From positions 1 through 19,104 of the forward strand of contig JAUQPQ010000024.1 in the NCBI GenBank assembly GCA_030550295.1: a stretch of 19,104 bases of DNA, written 5' to 3'. Positions 1 through 7,004 of the stretch are shown one piece after another; position 1 is the stretch's first letter, and every line of letters begins with the position of its first letter. The notes beneath the pieces were generated by a model that worked only from the letters and a program-made list of their open reading frames with translations, was not told where the DNA came from and made no database searches. The translations under genes and the position numbers were made by a program. This DNA is from Chloroflexota bacterium. GTDB taxonomy: Bacteria > Chloroflexota > Dehalococcoidia > SM23-28-2 > HRBIN24.

Positions 1-368
1 TCCTTTTGCTCTCGGCCGAATTCCTGGCCATAGTCCAAATCCTCATTTATGGGGCAGCCGTCACCATCCTTGTCCTCTTCGTCATCATGCTGACACGAGT
101 GAGGGACGTCCCACGGGCAACCATCGGACCTCAGGCGCCATTGGCAGTGGCGGTGGCTGGCTCCATATTTGGGCTCCTTGCCGCCACCATCTTGATGACC
201 GATTGGGCTGCCCTCGGCGCTACCGAGGAGACCCACCTGGTGCCTGTGCGAAGGCTAGGGGAGGTCCTCTTCAGCCGTTGGTCTGTCCCCTTTGAGGTGG
301 CCTCCCTGGTTCTTTTAGTAGCCCTGGTGGGGGCCATAGTTCTGGCCCGACCGGAGGAGGAAGAATGA
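1..368 (+). CDS. nuoJ: NADH-quinone oxidoreductase subunit J, 5' partial
   Basis: Membrane-arm subunit of respiratory complex I. The reading frame is open from the first bases of the window, so the N-terminus lies upstream; the TTG at position 6 is only the first possible initiator inside the window and not a credible start. The visible 120 residues begin in the helix that in the family carries the conserved Tyr-Gly-Ala segment (here IYGAAV followed by LFVIML), the region of the pi-bulge that links the quinone site to the proton channels. Three hydrophobic stretches are visible (about residues 6-27, 41-60 and 95-114), and the protein ends in an acidic tail (PEEEE). Full-length NuoJ is usually about 165-200 residues, so roughly a third is missing. 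Its TGA overlaps the ATG of nuoK (ATGA), pointing to translational coupling. Identification rests on motif and gene order. Confidence 0.9.
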   Translation, partial: LLLSAEFLAIVQILIYGAAVTILVLFVIMLTRVRDVPRATIGPQAPLAVAVAGSIFGLLAATILMTDWAALGATEETHLVPVRRLGEVLFSRWSVPFEVASLVLLVALVGAIVLARPEEEE

Positions 369-673
369 TCCCCGTCCAGCATTTCCTGCTCCTGGGCGCC
401 CTCCTCTTCTCTCTGGGCGTCTACGGGGTCCTATCGCGACGCAACGCCGTCCTCATCATCCTGTCTGTGGAGCTGATGTTGCAGGCGGTAAACATAAATC
501 TGGTGGCTTTCGCCGTCTACCTAGCTCCCGATGAGTTCGTAGGGCTCATCTTCGCCCTCTTCGTCATCGCCGTGGCCGCCGCCGAGGTGGGGCTGGCCCT
601 GGCCATAGCCCTCAGACTCTTCCGTAACCGAACCACAGCCAATGTGGACGAGGTGGACAGCTTGAGATGGTAG
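365..673 (+). CDS. nuoK: NADH-quinone oxidoreductase subunit K
   Basis: Small complex I membrane subunit (MrpC homologue) with three transmembrane helices at about residues 5-22, 28-50 and 58-87. The 102 residues match the usual family length of about 100. Two buried glutamates central to the proton path are visible: Glu36 in the segment LSVELMLQAVN and Glu74 in AAAEVGLALA, equivalent to Glu36 and Glu72 of the E. coli protein. The start ATG overlaps the nuoJ stop codon by 4 nt, and the last codons overlap the proposed nuoL start by 7 nt. The order J-K-L-M-N is the classical nuo order, so this is the distal part of a full nuo operon. Nothing odd was seen. Confidence 0.95.
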   Translation: MIPVQHFLLLGALLFSLGVYGVLSRRNAVLIILSVELMLQAVNINLVAFAVYLAPDEFVGLIFALFVIAVAAAEVGLALAIALRLFRNRTTANVDEVDSLRW

Positions 674-2568
674 GGATGGAACACGCCTGGGTGCTGCCTG
701 CTCTGCCCTTCGGGGCCTTTGTGCTGCTCATGCTGGCGGGCCGCTACCTGCCCCGACGGGGCGACCTGCTTGCCGTGGGGGCGATGGCGGCCTCGGCAGT
801 CCTCTTCTCCTTCGTGCTGGCCGACCTGACAGATGCCCTGGCCCACGGAGAGTTCCAGGGGGTATTTTCGGGCACTGACTGGTTAAAGTTTGACACCTTC
901 CACGTACGCCTGGGCTTCTATTTCGATAGGCTTGCAGCCGTAATGCTAGCCGTAGTCACTTACGTGGGCACCCTCATTTTTGTGTACTCCATGGGTTACA
1001 TGAAGGGCGACCCACGCTACGGTTGGTTCTTTGCCGCCATGAGCCTCTTTGCAGCTTCCATGATGACCCTAGTGCTTGCCGATAACCTCCTCCTCCTCTA
1101 TGGAGCTTGGGAGGCAGTAGGGTTCTGCTCTTACCTGCTAATAGGCTTCTGGCACGAGAGGCGGCCAGCGGCGGAGGCGGCCAAGAAGGCCTTCATCACC
1201 ACGCGTATCGGCGATGTGGGATTCCTTATTGGCATTGTCTTGCTCTGGCGGGAGGCAGGGACGTTCAACCTGCAGGAGATCTTCCGCTTCGCTCAAGAAG
1301 GAGGCTACTCGACCCCCTACCTCACCTTGGCTGTCCTTCTTCTCTTCGCTGGGGCTGTGGGAAAGTCGGCCCAGTTCCCCTTGCACGTATGGCTACCTGA
1401 CGCCATGGAAGGGCCCACACCCGTCTCAGCCCTCATCCACGCCGCCACCATGGTAGTAGCAGGCGTCTATATGGTGGCCCGCACCATGCCCCTCTTCCAA
1501 GAAGCCGATCCTGTGGCCTTAGATGTGGTTACGTCCCTAGGTCTTACCACGGTGGTGCTTTCGGCCACCATCGCGTTGGTGGTGAGGGACGTCAAACGGG
1601 TTATAGCATACTCCACTATCAATAGCCTTGGGCTCATGATGGTGGCCCTGGGCGCAGGCTCGGTGACGGCAGCCATGTTCTATCTGTTCGTCCACGGGTT
1701 CTTTAAGGCCCTCCTCTTCTTGGCCGCTGGCAACGTCCTCCACGCCACCGACCGCCAGACGGTGGACGATCTGGGGGGCCTTGCTAGGAAGATGCCCCTT
1801 ACGGCGGTGGCCTTTGGCGTTGGGGCGCTGGCTATGGCCGGCCTTTTCCCCTTTGCCGGCTTTTGGGCCAAGGACGAGATCTTGGTTGCCGCCCGGGAGT
1901 ACCATAATCAGGTAGCGGTGGCCGTCCTGTGGGTAAGCGTAGCCCTAGCCGCCCTGTACATGGGGCGCCTTTACACCCTCGTCTTCACGGGACAGCCGCG
2001 CGACCGCCACGTGTGGGAGCACGCCCATGAAGGGCCTCCCATAATGGTGGGGCCGGTCTTGCTGCTAACCTTGGGTGCAGTAGTGACCGGCTTCCTGGCC
2101 TTTGACCAAGTAGGAGAGGCGCTGGGGCTTGGCGGTGGGATAGGCCAGTTCGTCTATTTGGAAGAACCCCATACCTTCCACATGCCCTGGGGAGAGGCGA
2201 TAGGCTCCACCCTTCTGGTGGTGGCCTCCCTGGGGGCCGCCTGGGCCATATGGGGAGGAAAGGGAGAGCTAGCCGTCCAGTTGGGCAAGCGCCTCCAGCC
2301 CCTCTACCTTCTCCTCTGGAACAAATACTACATGGACGACCTGTACCAGTGGATAGTCAACCGTATCGTCCTAGCCGGGGGAGCCGTGGTGGCCTGGTTC
2401 GACAGGGTAGTGGTGAACGATACGGGGGTGGACGGCTCGGCTGGGCTGACAGCCTTGGGGGGATGGCTCATGCGCCAACTGCAGACAGGTAAGCTACCCA
2501 ATTATGCCCTGGCTATCGCTACCGGGGCAGCAGTAATAGGGGCAGTAGTTCTGGTGAGCCGGATGTAG
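667..2568 (+). CDS. nuoL: NADH-quinone oxidoreductase subunit L
   Basis: Largest antiporter-like subunit of complex I (MrpA/ND5 family), 633 residues, close to the usual 610-660. The conserved proton-channel residues are visible: Glu149 in transmembrane helix 5 (YGAWEAVGFCSY) and Lys233 in helix 7 (GAVGKSAQFPLHVWLPDAM), followed by the SALIHAATMV segment with the channel histidine. The C-terminus has the expected amphipathic stretch followed by a final helix (about residues 612-630) ending in VSRM, matching the lateral arm that ND5-type subunits lay along NuoM and NuoN. ATG 667 overlaps the end of nuoK. An in-frame ATG at 676 starts 2 nt after the nuoK stop and is an equally possible start, costing only three residues. 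The stop is 2 nt before nuoM. Confidence 0.95.
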   Translation: MVGMEHAWVLPALPFGAFVLLMLAGRYLPRRGDLLAVGAMAASAVLFSFVLADLTDALAHGEFQGVFSGTDWLKFDTFHVRLGFYFDRLAAVMLAVVTYVGTLIFVYSMGYMKGDPRYGWFFAAMSLFAASMMTLVLADNLLLLYGAWEAVGFCSYLLIGFWHERRPAAEAAKKAFITTRIGDVGFLIGIVLLWREAGTFNLQEIFRFAQEGGYSTPYLTLAVLLLFAGAVGKSAQFPLHVWLPDAMEGPTPVSALIHAATMVVAGVYMVARTMPLFQEADPVALDVVTSLGLTTVVLSATIALVVRDVKRVIAYSTINSLGLMMVALGAGSVTAAMFYLFVHGFFKALLFLAAGNVLHATDRQTVDDLGGLARKMPLTAVAFGVGALAMAGLFPFAGFWAKDEILVAAREYHNQVAVAVLWVSVALAALYMGRLYTLVFTGQPRDRHVWEHAHEGPPIMVGPVLLLTLGAVVTGFLAFDQVGEALGLGGGIGQFVYLEEPHTFHMPWGEAIGSTLLVVASLGAAWAIWGGKGELAVQLGKRLQPLYLLLWNKYYMDDLYQWIVNRIVLAGGAVVAWFDRVVVNDTGVDGSAGLTALGGWLMRQLQTGKLPNYALAIATGAAVIGAVVLVSRM

Positions 2569-2570
2569 CC

Positions 2571-4106
2571 ATGGAGTGGGTTCTGTTCTCTCTCCTAGCG
2601 GTGCCCTTGGGTACATGCCTCATCCTCATGGCCCTGCCATCTTGGTGGGATCTGCGCTGGCGAAGGTGGCAGGTTCGCCACCTGGATATGGTGCGGGCCA
2701 TAGCTCTAGCCTCGGCGGCCGCCCAGTTCGCCCTGGCGCTATTGGTCTTTGTGGCCTACCACTTCGATGATGGGGGCTACCGGTTCGAACTCTCCCTGGA
2801 CTGGTTGCGAAACGTGGCATTCTTAGGGGAGAAGGGCATAAGCCTGCACCTAGCAGTTGATGGGATCACCGCCCCCCTCATCCTCCTGACAGGGATTGTC
2901 ATATTTACCGGCGTCTTTATCTCTTGGAACATTGAATATCGGGCACGGGACTATTTTGTGCTCCTTTTCTTGCTGGTCTCGGGAGTCTTCGGTGTCTTCA
3001 GCTCCCTGGACCTGTTCTGGTTCTTCTTCTGGTATGAGGTGGCGGTGCTCCCCATGTACTTCCTCATAGGCATATGGGGTTCCAGCACCGATTTTGGCAC
3101 TTTTGTACGCACCAAAGAGTATGGGGCCCTTAAGCTGGTGCTCTACCTGGTAGCGGGAAGCGTCCTTATATTCATCGGCATCTTTGCAGTGTTCATCGAA
3201 TCGGGGCTGGGCACCTTTGATCTTCCTGCCCTTGGCTCCGTCACTTATGGGGAGACGTTCCAGAAGGCGTTCTTCCCCTTCTTCATGCTGGGGTTCGGGG
3301 TGCTGGGAGGCCTTTGGCCTTTCCACACCTGGTCCCCCGATGGCCATGTGGCGGCACCCACAGCGGTGAGCATGCTCCACGCCGGGGTTCTGATGAAGCT
3401 TGGGGCCCTGGGGATCCTGAAGGTGGGCATGTACTTACTCCCTGAGGGGGCCCAGTACTGGTCGCCAGTGCTCATGACTCTAGGGGTGATAGGGGCCCTG
3501 TACGGCGCTGTCTCGGCCCTTGCCCAGACAGACCTGAAATACATGGTAGGCTACTCCAGCGTTAGCCATATGGGATACGTGATGATGGGGCTAGCCAGCA
3601 TGCACCAGGTGGGCATAAACGGTGCCGTGTTGCAGATGTTCGCCCACGGGGTGATGACGGCCCTCATGTTCGCCATGGTGGGGGCTATATACGACCAGGC
3701 CCACGTGCGGGACATGACCATCTTTGGGGGGCTGGCCCGAAAGATGCCCCGTCATGCCGCCTTCTGGGCAGTGGCCGGGCTTTCTTCCCTAGGCTTGCCT
3801 GGCCTAGCAGGGTTTGTGGCCGAGGTGCTCATCTTCATCGGCGTATTCAAGGGTGGGTACCCGTGGGCCGGAGCCCTTGGGATTTTAGCTGCGGCCATAA
3901 CGGCCACCTACATCTTGCGCATGCTGGCCCGAGCCTATTTCGGCCCCTTTAACGAGAGGTGGGAGCACCTGCAAGAGATGCGCCTTGGGGAGCAGTTTGG
4001 AGGTGCGGTGCTAATATTCTTCTTGGCCCTAGTGGGCATGTGGCCTTTCCCCTTTATTGAGCGCATCTCTGCATCTGTAGAGCGACTACCGGGGATCTCG
4101 TCATGA
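2571..4106 (+). CDS. nuoM: NADH-quinone oxidoreductase subunit M (variant lacking the helix-7 lysine)
   Basis: Antiporter-like complex I subunit (MrpD/ND4 family), 511 residues with about 14 hydrophobic helices. Glu156 in helix 5 (FFWYEVAVLPMYFLIG) matches E. coli Glu144, Lys276 (HAGVLMKLGAL) matches Lys265, and a Glu sits in the C-terminal AGFVAEVLIF segment, matching Glu407. The odd point is helix 7: the E. coli motif AFAVKMPMVPFHGW is here GFGVLGGLWPFHTW, so the channel Lys234 is Leu245. NuoL and NuoN in the same operon keep their equivalent lysines. The following SPDGHVAAPTAVSML segment also departs from the common LPDAH..APTAGS form, which suggests a distinct NuoM lineage and not a point mutation. 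The last four bases overlap nuoN (ATGA). Confidence 0.93.
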   Translation: MEWVLFSLLAVPLGTCLILMALPSWWDLRWRRWQVRHLDMVRAIALASAAAQFALALLVFVAYHFDDGGYRFELSLDWLRNVAFLGEKGISLHLAVDGITAPLILLTGIVIFTGVFISWNIEYRARDYFVLLFLLVSGVFGVFSSLDLFWFFFWYEVAVLPMYFLIGIWGSSTDFGTFVRTKEYGALKLVLYLVAGSVLIFIGIFAVFIESGLGTFDLPALGSVTYGETFQKAFFPFFMLGFGVLGGLWPFHTWSPDGHVAAPTAVSMLHAGVLMKLGALGILKVGMYLLPEGAQYWSPVLMTLGVIGALYGAVSALAQTDLKYMVGYSSVSHMGYVMMGLASMHQVGINGAVLQMFAHGVMTALMFAMVGAIYDQAHVRDMTIFGGLARKMPRHAAFWAVAGLSSLGLPGLAGFVAEVLIFIGVFKGGYPWAGALGILAAAITATYILRMLARAYFGPFNERWEHLQEMRLGEQFGGAVLIFFLALVGMWPFPFIERISASVERLPGISS

Positions 4107-5572
4107 GGTGGGACTGGTCCCTTCTGGCACCTGAATATCTGCTGGCAGGATGGGCAGCCCTGATGGCCCTTTTGGGCCTGTGGGGGCGCCTGCGGGCCTA
4201 CTGGCTGGGATATGTGGCCGCTGCCGGTGCCCTAGCTTCCGCCGCTACCTCCCTCATCTGGCTAGGCGACAGGACAGCCTTTGGCGATCTGCTGGCTGTA
4301 GACCACTATACTACCTTCTTCAGGGTCACCTTCGGGCTGATAGCGGCGTCAGTATGTCTTATATCGGCAGGTTACGTAGAGCGTTTCTTGCGCCACCATG
4401 GGGAGTACTACGCCATATTGGTGGTATCGGTCATTGGGGCCACCTATATGGCAGCTGCGCAGGAGCTCCTTTCGGCCTACATCGCCTTGGAGCTCCTCTC
4501 CTTCAGTCTGTACGTGTTGGCCTCCTACGCTAAGATGGACCTCCGCTCGAACGAGGGGGGCCTCAAGTATATGCTCTTGGGGGCCTTCTCATCGGCCCTA
4601 TTCCTATATGGGTTGGGGCTCATATATGCGGTGACTAAGACGACCCACTACCAGGGGATAGCTGAGGCCTTGGCCGGTGACTTGGGGGGGACGAAGGGGC
4701 TAGCCCTTTTGGGCCTTTCCCTCATAGTGGTGGGGTTGGGATTCAAGGTGTCAGCGGTGCCCTTCCACATGTGGGCCCCCGATGCTTATGAGGGGGCACC
4801 TCTGCCGGTGACGGCCTTTATCTCGGCCATCTCTAAGGCAGCAGGCTTTGCCCTGTTTTTGAAGTTGATGGTGCAGGCCTTTTTGCCCCTCCACGACGAT
4901 TGGAGTCCCCTTCTTGCCAGCCTGGCTACAGTTACCATGCTTCTGGGCAACCTGGTAGCTGTGCACCAGCGGAACATCAAGAGGCTTTTGGCGTATTCCA
5001 GCATCGGTCAGGTGGGCTATTTGCTGGCCGGCATAGCTGCCCTCTCCCCTGAGACGGCCAATGCTGCCAGTGCTGTCCTTCTCCACTTGGCAGGGTATGT
5101 TATAAGCAACCTGGCCGCCTTCGCCTGCGTCACCGTTTATTACAACTGGACCGGCAAGGAAGACATCTATGAGTACCGTGGCCTGGCGGAGAGGGCGCCT
5201 TTTGTGGCCCTTGCCCTCTCTATATCCCTCTTTTCGTTGGCTGGCATGCCCCTTTTTGCTGGCTTCGTTACTAAGTTCGTCCTCTTCCAGGCCATCGCTG
5301 AGGCAGACCTGTTATGGCTTGCGGCAGTGGCAGTCTTCGCTAGCTTCGTCTCCCTTTATTACTACCTGATGGTGATGCGGCAGATGTATCTGGTGGAACC
5401 AGAGACGCGGGAGAGGTTGGGCGTGGCCTGGCCCGAGTATGGGCTGGTGGCGGTGCTCGTGGTGGCCATCTTCGTAGTAGGGCTGGGGCCTCAGCCCTTG
5501 TTCAATGCTGCCCAGGAGGCGGCCTCTCTTGTCTATCAGGGGGCCGCCACCTTCGCTGCCCTCTCGCCTTAG
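4103..5572 (+). CDS. nuoN: NADH-quinone oxidoreductase subunit N
   Basis: Third antiporter-like membrane subunit of complex I (ND2 family), 489 residues, near the usual 480-500. The key residues Glu130 (YIALELLSFSLY), Lys215 (GLGFKVSAVPFHMWAPD) and Lys245 (ISAISKAAGFALF) correspond to the helix-5 glutamate and the two channel lysines of the E. coli protein, so this half-channel looks complete. The ATG overlaps the nuoM stop. It is the last gene of the nuo block: the next gene is on the other strand, and the stop codons of the two genes overlap by 3 nt (5570-5571 shared within TTAG). There is therefore no room for a separate intrinsic terminator, and the operon transcript must end inside the sigma-factor gene or run antisense through it. 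Confidence 0.95.
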   Translation: MRWDWSLLAPEYLLAGWAALMALLGLWGRLRAYWLGYVAAAGALASAATSLIWLGDRTAFGDLLAVDHYTTFFRVTFGLIAASVCLISAGYVERFLRHHGEYYAILVVSVIGATYMAAAQELLSAYIALELLSFSLYVLASYAKMDLRSNEGGLKYMLLGAFSSALFLYGLGLIYAVTKTTHYQGIAEALAGDLGGTKGLALLGLSLIVVGLGFKVSAVPFHMWAPDAYEGAPLPVTAFISAISKAAGFALFLKLMVQAFLPLHDDWSPLLASLATVTMLLGNLVAVHQRNIKRLLAYSSIGQVGYLLAGIAALSPETANAASAVLLHLAGYVISNLAAFACVTVYYNWTGKEDIYEYRGLAERAPFVALALSISLFSLAGMPLFAGFVTKFVLFQAIAEADLLWLAAVAVFASFVSLYYYLMVMRQMYLVEPETRERLGVAWPEYGLVAVLVVAIFVVGLGPQPLFNAAQEAASLVYQGAATFAALSP

Positions 5573-6081
5573 GCTGCTACCCTGCCTAGCAGGGTTTTGC
5601 GCAGCTTCCGGAGGGCCCGGTGGATTACTACTCGCACATAGGCCTCTTTTATCCCCAAGATACGGCCAATCTCCTTGCTGCCCAGTTCGGCCTCGAAGCG
5701 CAGGCGTAGCACCTCCTGCTCTTGAGAGGAGAGGATCTCCAGGGCCTCCATTACCTCTCTCTTGTCTTCCTGATGGAAGAAAAGCTCGTCAGGTTCTGCC
5801 AACATAGGCATATCTCCCTGCCGGGACAGGCGGCCATTGGCGCGTTCTGCCCTAAGGAGGCGACGATAATGGCTGGCCACAAGGTGTCGGGCGATAGAGA
5901 AGATGTAAGTTGCGCAGGCCTCAGGGTGCTCTAGCTGGCCCCACGCCTGCCACGCCCGGGCGAACGCATCTGCAGTAAGGTCTTGTGCCGTCTCGGGGTC
6001 GCCGACACGGGCCAACAAATAGGAATATAGGCGCGGATAAAGGGCCTGAAAGAGCTGACAGAAGTCCTTGTGCCCAACCAA
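5569..6081 (-). CDS. ECF-type RNA polymerase sigma factor, orphan
   Basis: Sigma-70 family factor of the extracytoplasmic-function size class. Counting from the longest form (GTG at 6090, 173 residues), region 2 spans about residues 13-80 with the core-binding and -10-recognition helices (ETAQDLTADAFARAW, then TYIFSIARHLVASHYRRLL), and region 4 spans about 115-167 (LSSQEQEVLRLRFEAELGS followed by KEIGRILGIKEAYVRVVIH, a helix-turn-helix). Start choice: an ideal AGGAGGTGA Shine-Dalgarno lies directly against the GTG at 6090, leaving no spacer, but is 8 nt from an in-frame TTG at 6081, so I take TTG 6081 (170 residues). No anti-sigma gene is adjacent, and no extra C-terminal domain is present. 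The target promoters cannot be told from the window. Confidence 0.85.
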   Translation of the reverse strand: MVGHKDFCQLFQALYPRLYSYLLARVGDPETAQDLTADAFARAWQAWGQLEHPEACATYIFSIARHLVASHYRRLLRAERANGRLSRQGDMPMLAEPDELFFHQEDKREVMEALEILSSQEQEVLRLRFEAELGSKEIGRILGIKEAYVRVVIHRALRKLRKTLLGRVAA

Positions 6082-6192
6082 TTCCTTCACCTCCTAGCCC
6101 TGATGATGCGATGGGTGCACCCTACCTCGCGAGTACCTGGGGGCTAAAGGCGACAAGCAATTAGTCCAGCCCTCTCGGCCTTTGGGAGAAGG

Positions 6193-6216
6193 GCCTTTGG
6201 CCAACTGGCCAAAGGC
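6193..6216 (-). terminator. Perfect hairpin after the response regulator, possible terminator without a T-tract
   Basis: GCCTTTGGCC and GGCCAAAGGC form a perfect 10-bp inverted repeat around AACT, 20 bp downstream of the response-regulator stop codon on the minus strand. No run of T follows on either strand, so it is not a canonical intrinsic terminator. It may end or protect the regulator transcript, or be a protein-binding site upstream of the sigma-factor gene. The half-motif GGCCTTTGG is also repeated at 6177-6185. Confidence 0.4.
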
Positions 6217-6236
6217 GATGCCTGCAAAAGGGGTGC

Positions 6237-6926
6237 TTATTGTTGCTGAAGGAGGCCGGCGCGGACGGCCATCACTGCTGCCTGAGTGCGGTCAGATACC
6301 CCTAGCTTGTCGATGATCTGGGCCACCACGTTCTTTACGGTACCTACGCTGTAATGGATTCGGGCCGCTATCTCCTTGTTGGTGAGGCCCTGGGCCAAAA
6401 GGCGCAACACCTCCTGCTCCCGGGGAGTAAGGGAGGCGACCGCTTCTTGGGCCTGTAAGTCAGGCATGGGGCCCAGAGGCTCCTTCAACAGCTCGCCCAG
6501 GGCAGCAGCATCGAAGATGGTGGAGCCGGTGCGCACCGCCCTTATCGCCTCCACGTAGGCCTCCCTAGGCATCCCCTTAAGGAGATATCCGGAGGCCCCC
6601 ACCATTACGGCCCTACGAATGTAGTCCTGATCTTGGTAATTAGTAACTATGATCACCGCCGTGCGGGGCAGCTCCTGCTTGATGAGCTGGGTAGCCTGCA
6701 GCCCGTCCATATCGGGCAGGCGTATGTCCATGAGGACCACATCGGGGCGCAAACGCCTGGCCTCCTCCAACGCTTCCTGGGCTGAGGACGCCTCCCCAAC
6801 TACACGGATGTCACGCCTGGTGATGAGGGCCCGTAGCCCTTCCCTGACCACCGGATGGTCGTCCACTATAAGGACGGTGGTGGGCCTGTGCCATTTGGCC
6901 TCTAATTTGCTCACATGAGCGTCCAT
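6237..6926 (-). CDS. NarL/LuxR-family two-component response regulator
   Basis: A 229-residue cytoplasmic transcription factor. A receiver domain (about residues 16-132) carries the complete phosphorylation site: acidic pair Asp22-Asp23 (VLIVDDHPVVREGL), phosphoacceptor Asp67 (VVLMDIRLPDMDG), Thr95 and Lys117 (SGYLLKG). A linker leads to a GerE/LuxR-type helix-turn-helix at about 165-228 (LTPREQEVLRLLAQGLTNKEIA, then a recognition helix in SVGTVKNVVAQII). About 15 residues precede the usual receiver start. No sensor kinase is visible on either side, so the input signal is unknown. It has its own TATAAT promoter and an inverted repeat in its leader (listed separately). It sits just downstream of the nitrogen block on the same strand with no evident terminator between, so some read-through from glnA is possible. 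Confidence 0.93.
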   Translation of the reverse strand: MDAHVSKLEAKWHRPTTVLIVDDHPVVREGLRALITRRDIRVVGEASSAQEALEEARRLRPDVVLMDIRLPDMDGLQATQLIKQELPRTAVIIVTNYQDQDYIRRAVMVGASGYLLKGMPREAYVEAIRAVRTGSTIFDAAALGELLKEPLGPMPDLQAQEAVASLTPREQEVLRLLAQGLTNKEIAARIHYSVGTVKNVVAQIIDKLGVSDRTQAAVMAVRAGLLQQQ

Positions 6927-6943
6927 AGCTCCATCCCCGCGGA

Positions 6944-6970
6944 GATAACAAGGAGAGCAAGTCTGTTATC
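6944..6970 (-). promoter_or_regulatory. Inverted repeat in the response-regulator leader, possible operator
   Basis: GATAACA (6944-6950) and TGTTATC (6964-6970) are exact inverted repeats separated by 13 nt. The upstream arm on the minus strand lies immediately after the TATAAT at 6972-6977 and so covers the expected transcription start. This is a typical position for a dimer operator that blocks initiation. The arms are short, so chance is not excluded. Confidence 0.35.
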
Positions 6971-6971
6971 A

Positions 6972-6977
6972 ATTATA
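6972..6977 (-). promoter_or_regulatory. Consensus -10 element (TATAAT) for the response regulator
   Basis: The minus strand reads GGTAG-TATAAT-TGATAAC. The expected start near 6965 gives a leader of about 38 nt to the ATG at 6926. No good TTGACA-like -35 is present at 16-18 bp, so the promoter may need an activator or another contact. Confidence 0.5.
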
Positions 6978-7004
6978 CTACCACTGATGGGCGCAAAGGG
7001 GGGC

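Noticed and set aside
2850..3380. 176-codon minus-strand frame inside nuoM
   Set aside because: It is a charged, low-information shadow of a membrane-protein gene. nuoM is continuous and motif-complete through it.
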